From Nymphaea colorata (Eukaryota; Streptophyta; Magnoliopsida; Nymphaeales; Nymphaeaceae), in contig NC_045149.1 in the NCBI RefSeq assembly GCF_008831285.2, forward strand, positions 9,886,417 to 9,950,416: 64,000 bases of DNA, written 5' to 3'. This document shows, piece after piece, positions 45,901 through 50,722 of this stretch. Both the position numbers and the translations under genes were made by a program. Within the stretch, counting starts at the first letter, position 1. Every line of letters begins with the position of its first letter. The notes beneath the pieces were generated by a model. The model was not told where the DNA came from, did no database searches, and saw only the letters and a list, made by a program, of their open reading frames with translations.

Positions 45901-47815
45901 TTTTGGTTGACCTTCCATCAATGTTTTTGGTAACAGCAACCTTGTGCTCATTTTTTATCCACCTATAGACCCCGACAAACCTTTCCCACCAATATGATAT
46001 TGTGCTAGAATGTTGGAGAAAGTGACAGAGTCAAATTTCTTCTCTTCCACAATGAAATAATCAATAATCTTGCGCTAACATCTAAAGGAAGGCTTATAGA
46101 CCAAAGAAGATTATTCCTTGAAGAACAATCAAGATCCTCCTTCAAATATGAACCACGATCGCAAGGACATTAGTTGCTTCGGTTCATACTTAAGAAGATA
46201 ATGGTGGTGGAGCAAACAAGATCTCCCTTCAAAGAAGAGCCTTTCCTCCACAAGCATTTTCCCAATGCAGCCACCAACTTGGTACCGTGTCATGAAATGG
46301 TATGGATAAGCTCACAAAGAGATTTACAATAAATCTACACTTAGCAATAGGTTCAGACTTCACAAGAACATAAAATACAAAGACTCTCAAATAACTTAAA
46401 AAAAGATATGGAAGGCCAGGCATCACCAGCCTCAATACAAGAGAGGGAGTCAACCCCTATAATTACAAAACAATAGAAGAGGAGCTGGCTTTGATGGCTA
46501 AAAATCTAGCTGTTGGAGATAGCGTTTTACATATACAACTACATAACTTAAGGCATATGTCTATACATATATAATACAAGGAAGGCAAATCGTATTTTGA
46601 CAATTTGTGGCTACGATGACAACCTTGTGGTGGTTGAATAACAGAACAAAATGGATAAGGTTGTCTTCAGAAAAGAAAATGGTTTCAATTTATATTCCAC
46701 TCACAAAGATTCCTTTAAAGATTTGAACCATGGCTCAAAGACAAACCATTGGTGTTGTATGTACTGCTAAAATTGTTGGACCATGTATTCCTTGAGGTAG
46801 AGCCCACCCACGAGTTGGTAAAGGGGCCTTGTTTATTCGATTCTTTCTGTCCTCAAAAGCTGCCTGATCCAACAGGAGAGTTGTCAAAAGTCCAGCCAGC
46901 TAACTGATGCTTTCTCTGACTTCAGCCTTTACGATCTCTCAAGATTAGGATGGCTAGGTGGACATCATATCATAGATTTAGGAAATATGACCTGCCTGTG
47001 AAGAACAAGTAGCTCAATGACCAGCCCTCTCGTGGATGGACTTTCAACTTCTTTTGCCAACATGTGTCCTTACTGCACACCGTGTGACATGCATGCCTTT
47101 CAAGCTCCTAATACCAAAACAAAACCTGTAAGGCAAAGTTCCGGCTGGCATTGAGGAACATAACTTTGCATGTAGTTTCTTCTGAAGCTGCTGTATGGCT
47201 TACTGCATAGTATAACCTTTAACATGAAAAATTAGTGATGCATTTTGCACCATTAGGTTGGAAATAATGTGGATAATTGAGTAAAAGTGAGTTTGTTCAT
47301 TTTGAATTGCTGAGCTCTCTTATAGTTAGTTAGAATGTGTCAAAGCGACTAAGTGTCACATAAAATTGCTTTTGTCAGAGAGAAAAAAATGGAAAGTGCA
47401 GTTTCAACTTTCAAGTAGTATGGTTTTGAATTCTTACATTCTTTTCTGGTGCTTTGAGTATAACCTTCTTAACTGAACGATCTGCAGGCAAGTGACGGAA
47501 ATTTTCCATTTACAACTGACAGAAGCATTTTCCAAGTTAGATCTTAATACACCACAGGCAAAGAACAGGTACTATTCCAGGCAATGTGTAATGCTGTGCC
47601 ACAAATTATTATGCTTCAATAGCTACAAATTCCTATTATTAATACATACACTAAGCTGAGTGAGTCGTTTTACCAGACTTTTCCGAGACATCCAGCATAT
47701 TCTTGCATGTATTCATGCACTTCCTGCACCTAAGCTAAGTGGTGAAAGCATACCAAAACCAGGGAAGCTTGATGATTTTTTGGCTCAAAGATTTCAGAGC
47801 GAAGCTGGTCAATGA
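3049..47815 (+). CDS. VPS54: VPS54, GARP complex subunit (18 coding exons)
   Basis: Encodes a subunit of the Golgi-associated retrograde protein (GARP) complex, which tethers endosome-derived vesicles at the trans-Golgi network. Exons: 3049-3921, 6597-6659, 8515-8594, 15396-15507, 17309-17383, 20927-21083, 21190-21278, 23377-23639, 24756-24927, 25035-25118, 25666-26027, 26248-26401, 36105-36186, 43422-43501, 43857-44018, 44983-45050, 47488-47568, 47677-47815. All introns are GT-AG, phases match at every junction, and the joined frame gives about 1031 residues, the usual plant VPS54 length. Exon 1 carries the coiled-coil Vps54 N-terminal region (about residues 190-290). The conserved C-terminal Vps54-like domain spans roughly residues 770-900. 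The start is the ATG at 3049 (MERGPSQ); a TTG lies one codon upstream and is not used. About 41 kb of the gene is intron, mostly transposon-derived. No exon is broken, so it is probably functional. Confidence 0.93.
3922..6596 (+). other. VPS54 intron 1
   Basis: 2.7 kb, phase 0, donor GTGCGC, acceptor CTGCAG. A short direct duplication (GAAGCCCA block near 5038-5075) is the only structure seen. No gene or named repeat recognised. Confidence 0.8.
6597..6659 (+). CDS. VPS54: VPS54 exon 2
   Basis: Residues 292-312, LLASADCAGALDVTDDLQHL plus one Leu, a very conserved VPS54 block. 63 bp, phase 0 on both sides. Confidence 0.9.
6660..8514 (+). other. VPS54 intron 2
   Basis: 1.9 kb intron. It holds a possible inverted-repeat element (about 7052-7365); the remainder shows no recognisable gene. 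Confidence 0.75.
7052..7365. mobile_element. Possible degenerate TIR element
   Basis: The left end reads TTGTCAAAATCCTGACTAGT; the reverse complement of the right end reads TTGTCACAATC followed by GTCAGACTAGTTGC. These form an imperfect terminal inverted repeat. The internal DNA is rich in GACTAGT/GTCAG motifs similar to the hAT-type element in intron 3. No clean target duplication was found, so limits are approximate. Confidence 0.35.
8515..8594 (+). CDS. VPS54: VPS54 exon 3
   Basis: DSDELTGLHCFRHLRDHLA onward, ending inside an AGC serine codon (phase 2, completed in exon 4). Acceptor TTTCAG, donor GTATAT. Confidence 0.9.
9108..9323 (-). repeat. 3' LTR of the intron 3 copia element
   Basis: About 216 bp, starting near TGTGATACAT and ending TTTAACA. 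It shares the (GA)n tract, ACTTTTTCT and the terminal CTAATATTTCAGAAAGACTC block with the right LTR. It also carries about 85 bp that the right LTR lacks. The outer boundary is uncertain by several bases. Confidence 0.65.
9330..13390 (-). pseudogene. Broken copia gag-pol polyprotein
   Basis: From the right: gag remnant with CCHC zinc knuckle CFYCSKLGHLEDRCWDKH (near 13160-13200); protease motif DSGAS (near 12470); integrase pieces (about 11100-11840); RT with the YIDDIVLT active-site block (near 10280) and GKLLYLTITRPDI (near 9970); RNase H end with SSEDQATDMFTKAL (near 9430). Frames change repeatedly and the gag reading frame is interrupted by a 367-bp insertion. The N-terminal half of gag is missing: the primer-binding site is followed almost directly by mid-gag sequence. 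Confidence 0.85.
12506..12872. mobile_element. hAT-type MITE with 8-bp target duplication, nested in copia gag
   Basis: A 367-bp element flanked by exact 8-bp direct repeats CTAGTAGG (12498-12505 and 12873-12880). Ends are imperfect inverted repeats: CTATGTCACATGGGT at the left, CTCTGTCACACGGAT when the right end is reverse-complemented. Subterminal GGTACGGGTAC/GATACGGG motifs are repeated. The internal part is AT-rich and noncoding. An 8-bp duplication is the hAT superfamily signature. It is nested in the older copia element. Confidence 0.8.
13402..13523 (-). repeat. 5' LTR of the intron 3 copia element (internally deleted)
   Basis: 122 bp from TGTTGTAGATTG to TTTAACA, next to the primer-binding site. 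Compared with the 216-bp partner it lacks most of the middle. The (GA)n tract and the last 35 bases are shared. Confidence 0.7.
14379..15186. mobile_element. 808-bp nonautonomous hAT-type element
   Basis: Flanked by exact 8-bp direct repeats GTTGAAAC (14371-14378 and 15187-15194). The left end is CAATGTTTTAAAAC; the right end reverse-complemented is CAGTCTTTTAAAATTG, an imperfect inverted repeat starting CA as in hAT elements. Both sub-ends are rich in GACTTGG/GAGTCAA motifs, with an internal direct repeat CGAGTCAAACTGAGTTTCAG (about 15020-15060). No coding capacity. Confidence 0.75.
15396..15507 (+). CDS. VPS54: VPS54 exon 4
   Basis: ILAADFVRSAIHNGKDMDVG onward, ending in GREED before donor GTAAGT. 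Its first base completes the serine codon begun in exon 3. Confidence 0.88.
16193..16240. repeat. (TC)n(AC)n compound microsatellite
   Basis: Tandem CT dinucleotides passing into AC dinucleotides, within intron 4. Confidence 0.9.
16277..17064. mobile_element. Possible TIR element in intron 4
   Basis: The left end is TGTCACAGATATCGTGATAT; the right end reverse-complemented is TGTCATAAATATCC. Inside the left end, ATATCGTGATAT motifs recur in both orientations (16280-16400). The middle (about 16600-16850) is less AT-rich than its surroundings but has no reading frame. No target duplication is visible. A similar stretch to its right end lies near 27370-27480. Confidence 0.4.
17309..17383 (+). 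CDS. VPS54: VPS54 exon 5
   Basis: LMLDEEESSGFRERLLPIII then GLLRT, 25 codons, phase 0 both sides, donor GTAAGT. Confidence 0.9.
17834..18323. mobile_element. Relic related to the intron 3 hAT-type element
   Basis: The left end GAGGTTTTGAACTCTCAGTGACTTGG and the right end (reverse-complemented CCAATGTTTAAAAGTTTGATTG) resemble the ends of the 14379-15186 element, and both interiors are rich in GACTTGG and GAGTCAA motifs. The target duplication is not recognisable. Boundaries are approximate. Confidence 0.4.
19894..20253. mobile_element. 360-bp MITE with strong terminal inverted repeats
   Basis: The left terminus is ATCCCAGACCACTTAGGTCA; the right terminus reverse-complemented is ATCCCAGACCACTAGGTCAG, so the ends match over about 23 bases with one single-base gap. 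The interior is AT-rich and noncoding. No convincing target duplication was found, so the superfamily is not assigned. Confidence 0.65.
20261..20335. repeat. (TC)n(TA)n compound microsatellite
   Basis: CT-rich tract passing into more than 20 TA dinucleotides, within intron 5. Confidence 0.92.
20560..20594. repeat. (AC)n microsatellite
   Basis: About fifteen AC dinucleotides with one TG interruption, within intron 5. Confidence 0.9.
20927..21083 (+). CDS. VPS54: VPS54 exon 6
   Basis: AKLPAVLRMYRETLIGNMKT onward, through LLPVLAARPMDSDL, ending with one base of a glycine codon (phase 1). Confidence 0.9.
21190..21278 (+). CDS. VPS54: VPS54 exon 7
   Basis: GGLSLANKLRSLSPDNFVML then LTAIFNIVQ. 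Intron 6 before it is only 106 bp. Donor GTTAGT. Confidence 0.9.
21864..21921. repeat. (TA)n(GTAT)n microsatellite
   Basis: About 18 TA units followed by five GTAT units. Confidence 0.92.
21930..22600. repeat. Dispersed repeat fragment
   Basis: Contains an internal imperfect duplication (GAGAAACCTCTC followed by GCACTAAGGCC blocks at about 21957-22050 and 22135-22190). It also has a block ATGGCTAGAAATGTAGCCGT (about 22252) that closely matches ATGGCTAAAAATCTAGCTGT near 46494 in intron 16. The shared block suggests a transposon family of unknown type. Confidence 0.4.
23377..23639 (+). CDS. VPS54: VPS54 exon 8
   Basis: AHLVMAAEVKKVIEWIMGGL onward, with an alanine-rich stretch AAAVALGAATAAAAEAAQ, then a polar linker ending NVSKNF and two bases of an arginine codon (phase 2). 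Confidence 0.92.
23640..24755 (+). other. VPS54 intron 8
   Basis: 1.1 kb. No repeat family or gene recognised; T-rich as expected of a plant intron. Confidence 0.75.
24756..24927 (+). CDS. VPS54: VPS54 exon 9
   Basis: ADVLRENTEAIFAACDAAHG onward, ending DFISATEK before donor GTAATT, which is followed by a long T run. Confidence 0.92.
25035..25118 (+). CDS. VPS54: VPS54 exon 10
   Basis: IGGRLGYSIRGTLQSQSKAF then VDFQHVAR, 28 codons, phase 0, donor GTAAGC. Intron 9 is only 107 bp. Confidence 0.92.
25191..25530. mobile_element. hAT-type MITE in intron 10
   Basis: 340 bp flanked by exact 8-bp direct repeats ATTGAGGG (25183-25190 and 25531-25538). The left end CTAAGTCACATTGGTGCGAG resembles the left end of the MITE nested in the intron 3 copia element (CTATGTCACATGGGTGCGGG), and both carry subterminal GGGTACGGGTA. 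The right end reverse-complemented starts CTAAGTACCAT, so the inverted repeat is short and decayed. Confidence 0.72.
25666..26027 (+). CDS. VPS54: VPS54 exon 11
   Basis: MEKVTAVLDQETWVSVDVPE onward, then a long low-conservation Ser/Asn/Asp-rich linker, then QMLFYGGVGYHMVN, ending with two bases of a cysteine codon (phase 2). Confidence 0.92.
26248..26401 (+). CDS. VPS54: VPS54 exon 12
   Basis: GLILLKMLSEYIDISKSLPA onward, through HFNTRTCQLVLGARAMQ, part of the conserved Vps54-like C-terminal domain. Donor GTATAC. Confidence 0.93.
26529..26590. repeat. 28-bp tandem repeat, two copies plus a partial
   Basis: The unit begins GCATGTGCAGTTGCAAGGGT and repeats at 26529 and 26557, then continues as a partial copy (GCATCTGTGCAG). 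It lies about 130 bp after exon 12. Confidence 0.8.
27484..27703 (-). repeat. 3' LTR of the intron 12 copia element
   Basis: About 220 bp from TGTTGTTGCG to ATTCAACA, with a (GA)n tract near its left end as in the intron 3 copia LTRs. It is next to the polypurine tract. The left boundary was chosen by similarity to TGTTGTAGATTG of the related element. Confidence 0.6.
27707..31982 (-). pseudogene. Broken copia gag-pol polyprotein (intron 12)
   Basis: From the right: gag start region with GSIMKLDGHNYEIWSRMFM (about 31860); zinc knuckle remnant EHLEDRCWDKHGH (about 31190); protease with the catalytic DSGA replaced by DFRA (about 30865); integrase with HVDVWGPSW (about 30310) and pieces to 29415; RT as fragments (28690-29400); RNase H with HIEVGCHYIYDM (about 27840) and EDQAADIFTEVL (about 27760). 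Many frameshifts, stops and the lost catalytic protease residues mark it as dead. Confidence 0.85.
28288..28661. mobile_element. Small TIR element nested in copia RT/RNase H
   Basis: About 374 bp between copia sequence that reads FMKRPKK on one side and continues with RT motifs on the other. The left end is TATAGTCACAAATAATG; the right end reverse-complemented is CATAGTCACAAAAAAATG. The interior is A/T-run rich, with self-complementary GCTTTTTTCAAAAAAGC. The target duplication is too short or decayed to call (CTA is possible), so the superfamily is open. Confidence 0.65.
32492..32544. repeat. Perfect 16-bp inverted repeat (hairpin)
   Basis: CATTGATCTAGGGTTT (32492-32507) and its exact reverse complement (32529-32544) flank a 21-base T-rich loop. 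It sits between the copia leader and the left end of the hAT-derived region. Confidence 0.85.
32540..35890 (-). mobile_element. Decayed hAT DNA transposon (DUF659 type)
   Basis: About 3.35 kb carrying a minus-strand hAT transposase relic. The left end reads CAATGTTGTAAAAAGCGTTT; the right end reverse-complemented reads CGTTTACAAAATACGATACG, an imperfect inverted pair. Subterminal CGTATCG/GATACG motifs abound near 35800-35895. The left end resembles the CAATGTTTTAAAAC end of the intron 3 element. No matching 8-bp target duplication was found, so one end may be deleted or rearranged and the limits are approximate. Confidence 0.6.
33280..35470 (-). pseudogene. hAT transposase pseudogene (BED finger, DUF659, hAT dimerisation)
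   Basis: The minus strand reads, in order: a BED zinc-finger remnant split over two frames (FNPTWQWCKRVKEN near 35440, then GGIIRMKHHFAGTRFDV near 35360); an acidic and basic linker (35339-34932); the DUF659 block (34814-34092) with SWKETCCSIMSDGWTNTRSK and CATHCVNLMSQDL; a segment GYLYEAMDKVKEVI interrupted by a stop (near 33975); HAAAYYLDPAIRFSA (near 33865); and the C-terminal dimerisation region with ASRCERNWSVFQHIHSKKRN (near 33440). Order and motifs fit plant hAT transposases. Stops and frame changes show it is inactive. Confidence 0.82.
36105..36186 (+). CDS. VPS54: VPS54 exon 13
   Basis: VSGLKSITAKHLALASQVIS then FFYALMP plus one base of a glutamate codon (phase 1). Acceptor TTGCAG, donor GTAGTC. 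Confidence 0.92.
37217..37221. repeat. 5-bp target duplication GTTTC (left)
   Basis: Matches GTTTC at 42441-42445 on the other side of the copia element, as expected for Ty1/copia integration. Confidence 0.9.
37222..37389 (-). repeat. 3' LTR of the intron 13 copia element
   Basis: 168 bp, TGATAGATTAGG to ATCTTAACA on the + strand, adjoining the polypurine tract. TATATAG (37282-37288) could serve a TATA function on one strand. Confidence 0.95.
37397..38845 (-). CDS. Copia pol: reverse transcriptase and RNase H (after frameshift)
   Basis: Continues the polyprotein in a different frame from gag-protease-integrase. RT motifs: WVFTIKYRADGSLDRYKARL, LDVKNAFLYGDL, IYGLKQSPRAWF and the catalytic YVDDIIVT (near 38340). 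RNase H motifs: VYVDADYAGCPSDRKST, SSAESEYRAMAQ and the distal TKHVEVDCHYTRDM. The frame ends DIYAPT then a stop at 37397, just inside the LTR boundary. All the listed catalytic motifs look intact. An open frame extends up to 39076, but the part right of about 38845 is an out-of-frame overlap with the integrase end, not real protein. Confidence 0.9.
   Translation of the reverse strand, partial: PWTLVTPSADAAIVGCRWVFTIKYRADGSLDRYKARLVVKGYTQTYGVDYYDTFSPVARHASLRILLAVAISKNWSLSQLDVKNAFLYGDLHEEVYMQQPPGFVAEGECQKVCRLQKAIYGLKQSPRAWFQKLSENIENEGFRRSSADHSLFVKKTSTGTVIVLVYVDDIIVTGDDDQGISNIKDVLGQHFVTKDLGELRYFLGIEFARNRKGLIMCQRKYVTDVLQETGMLGCRPASTPMDINTRLYDDDTEDVDAIQYRGIVGKLLYITVTRPDIAYAVSRVSQFMDKPKKVHWDAAMMILRYLKNSPGMGLFFQNGTSLTISVYVDADYAGCPSDRKSTTVFCVFIGSNLVTWKSKKQTVVARSSAESEYRAMAQGTAEVMWVRSLIVDLTVEVPLPMQLLCDNKAALFIANNPAFHERTKHVEVDCHYTRDMIQKGFVSTSHISTTGQTADIFTKALARGPFQSCCSKLSLFDIYAPT
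38817..41621 (-). CDS. Copia gag, protease and integrase polyprotein
   Basis: 934-codon open frame starting MSEISSG at 41621. Order: gag with MDGGNYEMWAMQVKRTL; CCHC zinc knuckle CQFCHRIGHTVDKCWQKHG (near 40840); aspartic protease WLIDSGASTHLYG (near 40570); the pre-integrase HHCC region with CESCQLGKHHRSSFP (near 40080); integrase catalytic core with HFDVWGPSR, VRSDNALEF and QQNGVAERKHR. It should run on into RT as one polyprotein. An extra base in a run of three (38843-38845, GGG on the + strand) shifts the frame, and translation ends 28 nt later at 38817. No stop interrupts the rest. Confidence 0.92.
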   Translation of the reverse strand: MSEISSGANTSSFASSGEMKSSPFSSIITKMDGGNYEMWAMQVKRTLIAHEKEHLILEPEPVQKVGKYTTWFKDNSLVMVWIVGTLSQDIANEVLHKESAKDMWDSLAATYSQARNETRIMQLHHDILQMRQDGRPLHTYYSSLKSMFERLNSYFPACKCEQQKAYRDMLMVGVFLSGLDSVYESAKNQMLTSPSIPPIDEAYSRLSRIPIPASIVLDTTSAMLATRGRGGSLFARGRGYRGRGNTTSRPVCQFCHRIGHTVDKCWQKHGRPAVANQTVFTDSPEQPKTQHTVSSSELRADDIISQLRNLIGDRTQQAPDPTTSTITTAASASSSGMYSDYTPATNTTDWLIDSGASTHLYGDKAQFTSYVPTPPGRSVILADGKYSPVVGHGEVQLTSSLPLQHVLHAPEFPHSLLSISQITRDLNCRAIFDSSSLVFQDILTGRVIGSGREQGGLYRLVHPFPFAGSTSSRSSSSSAYTWHLRFGHLPFQKLLHVLPQLSPKSSFQCESCQLGKHHRSSFPPRPSRSSHSVFELLHFDVWGPSRTPDLQGHRYYLVAVDDHSRVSWVFLMKNKSEVGHVIKNFINEILTQFDTCVKIVRSDNALEFCSSSLEQFFRDKGIIHQTSCVYTSQQNGVAERKHRHILDVARTIIIHSHVPHSYWGDAVLTACYLINRMPSSVLGDLIPISVLFPDRDLFSVPPRVFGCVAFVQLLGPGRDKLSPRAIKTIFVGYSRTQKGYRCYDPSTRRYYVSADVTFFESTSFFSPNGTQLRAPEVNDEVHFPLPLMSCPKPVDSRFGAVYQRRTKPVAPAHCAPVPSPSTPKVIPDTNSADNFLCNDDIGECHEQVHAPNELDMPIAQRKGKRSCTLHPISGHLSMARLTPMYRQFVKGLSAIALPQNPMDALSDPKWAAAMQEEMDALQSRGTLDPCYSFS
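41640..42260 (-). other. GC-rich untranslated leader of the copia element
   Basis: Between the primer-binding site and the gag start. The part at about 41850-42250 is extremely GC-rich, made of imperfect repeats of GGCGGCGGCGGGCGA and GACGCGAGCAGG blocks, unlike anything else nearby. Long open frames here on both strands follow from the lack of AT-rich stops and are not believed to be genes. Confidence 0.75.
42261..42272 (-). other. Primer-binding site (initiator Met tRNA)
   Basis: Reads TGGTATCAGAGC on the minus strand, directly next to the 5' LTR, the standard plant copia primer site. Confidence 0.93.
42273..42440 (-). repeat. 5' LTR of the intron 13 copia element
   Basis: 168 bp, identical to the other LTR apart from base 42412. 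Followed by target duplication GTTTC (42441-42445). Confidence 0.95.
42499..42532. repeat. (TTC)n microsatellite
   Basis: About eleven TTC units, 60 bp to the right of the copia element. Confidence 0.9.
43422..43501 (+). CDS. VPS54: VPS54 exon 14
   Basis: MRCILFTKVPESRKALLSSE then LDRVAQ, with the first two bases completing a Glu codon. The acceptor is the weaker TGAAG|AAATG; it was chosen because it is the only one that keeps the frame and the conserved PE-x-R motif. Donor GTAAGT. Confidence 0.85.
43857..44018 (+). CDS. VPS54: VPS54 exon 15
   Basis: DYKVHRDEIHAKLVQIMKER onward, ending ARALTK. One of the most conserved VPS54 segments. Acceptor ATCAG, phase 0. Confidence 0.93.
44983..45050 (+). 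CDS. VPS54: VPS54 exon 16
   Basis: EVGVLQRVLSRTLLEEDVIE then IF and two bases of an arginine codon. Confidence 0.9.
45051..47487 (+). other. VPS54 intron 16
   Basis: 2.4 kb. A TGGTATCAGA sequence (45678-45687), like a copia primer-binding site, and a repeat block near 46494 shared with intron 7 suggest old retrotransposon DNA. No coding domain could be read. Confidence 0.7.
46436..46570. repeat. Repeat block shared with intron 7
   Basis: ATGGCTAAAAATCTAGCTGT followed by TGGAGATA matches ATGGCTAGAAATGTAGCCGT followed by TGGGGACT near 22252. Family unknown. Confidence 0.4.
47488..47568 (+). CDS. VPS54: VPS54 exon 17
   Basis: QVTEIFHLQLTEAFSKLDLN then TPQAKN and two bases of Arg. Acceptor CTGCAG. 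Confidence 0.9.
47677..47815 (+). CDS. VPS54: VPS54 exon 18 and stop
   Basis: LFRDIQHILACIHALPAPKL onward, ending AQRFQSEAGQ and TGA at 47813-47815. Acceptor ACCAG. Length and position fit the usual plant C terminus. Confidence 0.92.
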
Positions 47816-50691
47816 AGTCAATTGTAGATTAACAAGTTGGAAAGTTCTTTACCAAATTTTTCTATCCTGAGGGACCATCATTGCAGGAGACTCAGTCAAC
47901 CATGAAGCTAAAGACATGCTGCTGTCTCCTAAAAAATTTTTGAGGTAGGTATATGTGGTTTCTGCAGATTTTGTCAATCACCATTTGTCTGGAGTGCATA
48001 CCCTAAATTGTTATATAGATCTTTTTGTTCTCCACACTACTCGAGTTTAATTTCTCTCAGCTTCCTTATAATATGTGGACCTTTATTTAAGAGCTATTAA
48101 CCATATGTGTATCAGGTTCAAGTTATATGCTTTTGTCTTTCTTCCTAGCCAGGAATTCAACTAAACATGTTGATAATTCACCTATATTTGCGAAGGCAAC
48201 CCTTGGCAACTTGTTTTTTAGCCTTGGTTCTGTATGCTCATCTCTCCCCAATAAATTGCTACAAATGAGTTTGCCGATCAGACAACTAAATTATTGGGCA
48301 ACTTCCTATGCTTTAAAGACTTGAGGTTGGAATATGTTGGATACAGTATTGACTGTCTGGGTTGTAAACAGTGGATTCTGGTTGTTATATAGCCATTACC
48401 ACATTAAACAATCAAATATTGGCTAATCAAATTTGTCAGTACTTGAAACTGTTTTTTCACGTGATTGGGTTTGGATGTCTGTAAGAGCCATTTATCCAAC
48501 AAATTTTTGTTAGAAATTGTCATAACAGTTGAATCAAATTTCTGCCATACGTGTTTCCCTTGTGGCTGAATATATGCCCTTGAGAAAGGGTAAACTTTCA
48601 TGTGTATGTCTAGCTATGCCACTTCTTACCATGAGCATATTATGTGAGGATTTATTCACTGTATAAATGAAGCTAGCTTGCAATTTGATACATGTCGAAG
48701 GGAGAAAGTTTAATATTTGAATTCCTAATGATACCTCTAGATTCATCTTTAAGCTCCATTTCCATGATTAAATTTCCTAGATATCTCTGTCAACTCAGCC
48801 TAGTTTGGTGCTTGAGATCCCCCAAATAGTATTTGAAAAGAAAGATTTGCCATTTCTTTTAGTGGTGGTTTGAATTTCGTTCACTGTTATCCCTTGCAAA
48901 TGTCATAGGAACAATATGCAGAGGCAGGAAAGTTGCAACTCCGTTGGATAGTGAGATAAAAACGGCTGGATTAGAGTAGTTGTCTTTATATCCACGTGAA
49001 GTTATTTCCATCTCTAACTTTTTAAACTAGATGGTTTATTTGATAAAAGAATTTGTTCACTTCCATTTTCGAAAACAGTCTCTTCATTCAAATCCCATTT
49101 TGATCGAATTTCATGTCTTTCTGATGCATTTGCTTGGTGCTTAGTTGTTATAGTTGCCAAGAACTCACCATGGTTATGTGAGCAACTGGCCGAGAGATTG
49201 TGGGGAAGTCTGCTTTATTATTGTTTATACCTTCTTGTACATGTTTTCATAGACAATGTCCTGTGAATATCAATGTCATCTTTCAAATCTGCTTTCTAGC
49301 AATAAATAAAACTTTTCTTGGGCTGTAATAGTGAAACCTCACTTCTTGTTTTGTTAAGAATGGCAAGTGTTTTATTGTACTTTTCTTTGGTTTGAGGTAT
49401 AAGGCTACGTCCTTAAAGGGCATGGCATGTGAGTCCATAATGGCAACAGAATATTTCACAAGATTACCATAACAAAAGAGCATGAATTGAAACTGAAATT
49501 CTAAACTGCAACATGCTTTAAATGTCTCTTGCAATGGATATGTCTGTTCAGGCTGGAGTGATTACTTCATCAATTTTAACTGATGTTGATATCATAATTT
49601 GTCAACAGATTTTTTGTCTATTTCACAGGTATAAAAATGCGCCCATGTCTTGGTTCTAAAAGATCCTGAATATTAAGTGCTTCTGTATACTGTATTATTT
49701 CTTGGGTTGCTTTGCATAGGATGATGAAATGCTTTGGGTGCAAAATATAGTGAAACCCATCTACATCAAATGCACTTAAGGAACCGCTACAGATGACCTT
49801 TTGCATCAATTACTTGACTTGATTGCTTTTTTCCTTTTCTGTAACATTTCAGAGTTTTTTTTAGTCGGCGAAGGCATACTTATTTAACATCAGATGACAA
49901 TGTAATGCTTAAGCATGTAATAAGTCAAAACACCTGGCTTATTCTTCCACATTCATGATACTTCCAGCTTCAGTAATGAATGTTAATAGTTCTTCTCTAC
50001 TGTTATGAAGAACCTGCTTGCTCTGAGAGATGCAGGCCATAGCTGATAGTTTGATGAACTTAGAAAAGCTACAAGGAAAGTATTATTCCAATGCTGCAAT
50101 GAATTACATCAGTTTCTGGTAATGCCAAACAGAGCACCAACATAATGGCAACTTGCTGCACACCACCTCGTTCATGATTAATATTTTATAAGAAGCAATG
50201 GGGCTCCCTCTGCTATGTGAAAGCGGTTTCATCCAAAAACAATTTCAATATTAATGCAGATGCTTGAACCTCGTTTGTTTTACTAATTGTCAGATGCTCT
50301 ACTTACATATTTTATCGGATGATGACTACCATCTCTCTGACTTCCACCTTTCATAGAATATCCTAGGATGTACAAAAGAAATATTGATACGACTTTTGGT
50401 ACATGATGTACTCGAATTGTGGTGAGGTCAGCAAGGTGTTTCATGTAGTTATTTCATGTGAAAAAACCATGTGAGTGTCTAAGTTCATGTTATGTACTTG
50501 ATCTCCGTTACTTCTGTTTTTAACTTGTTTGATGTTTCATTCGTATTAAACAGGTGCTGGTCAACTCCTGGAAGATGATTGATGGTACCGCTGCCTTCAT
50601 GGTCATAAATAAGCACAAGCATCGATGAAATTCTATAACTTGGACTAGTCGAGTCTTGCAATTGCCCCCTTCTCAGGATGGCTTCCTTACA

Positions 50692-50722
50692 CCCCCTCCC
50701 CCCCCCCCCTCCCCCCCCCCCC
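50692..50722. repeat. Poly-C tract
   Basis: About 30 bases of nearly pure C with two T interruptions. A site prone to sequencing error. Confidence 0.9.
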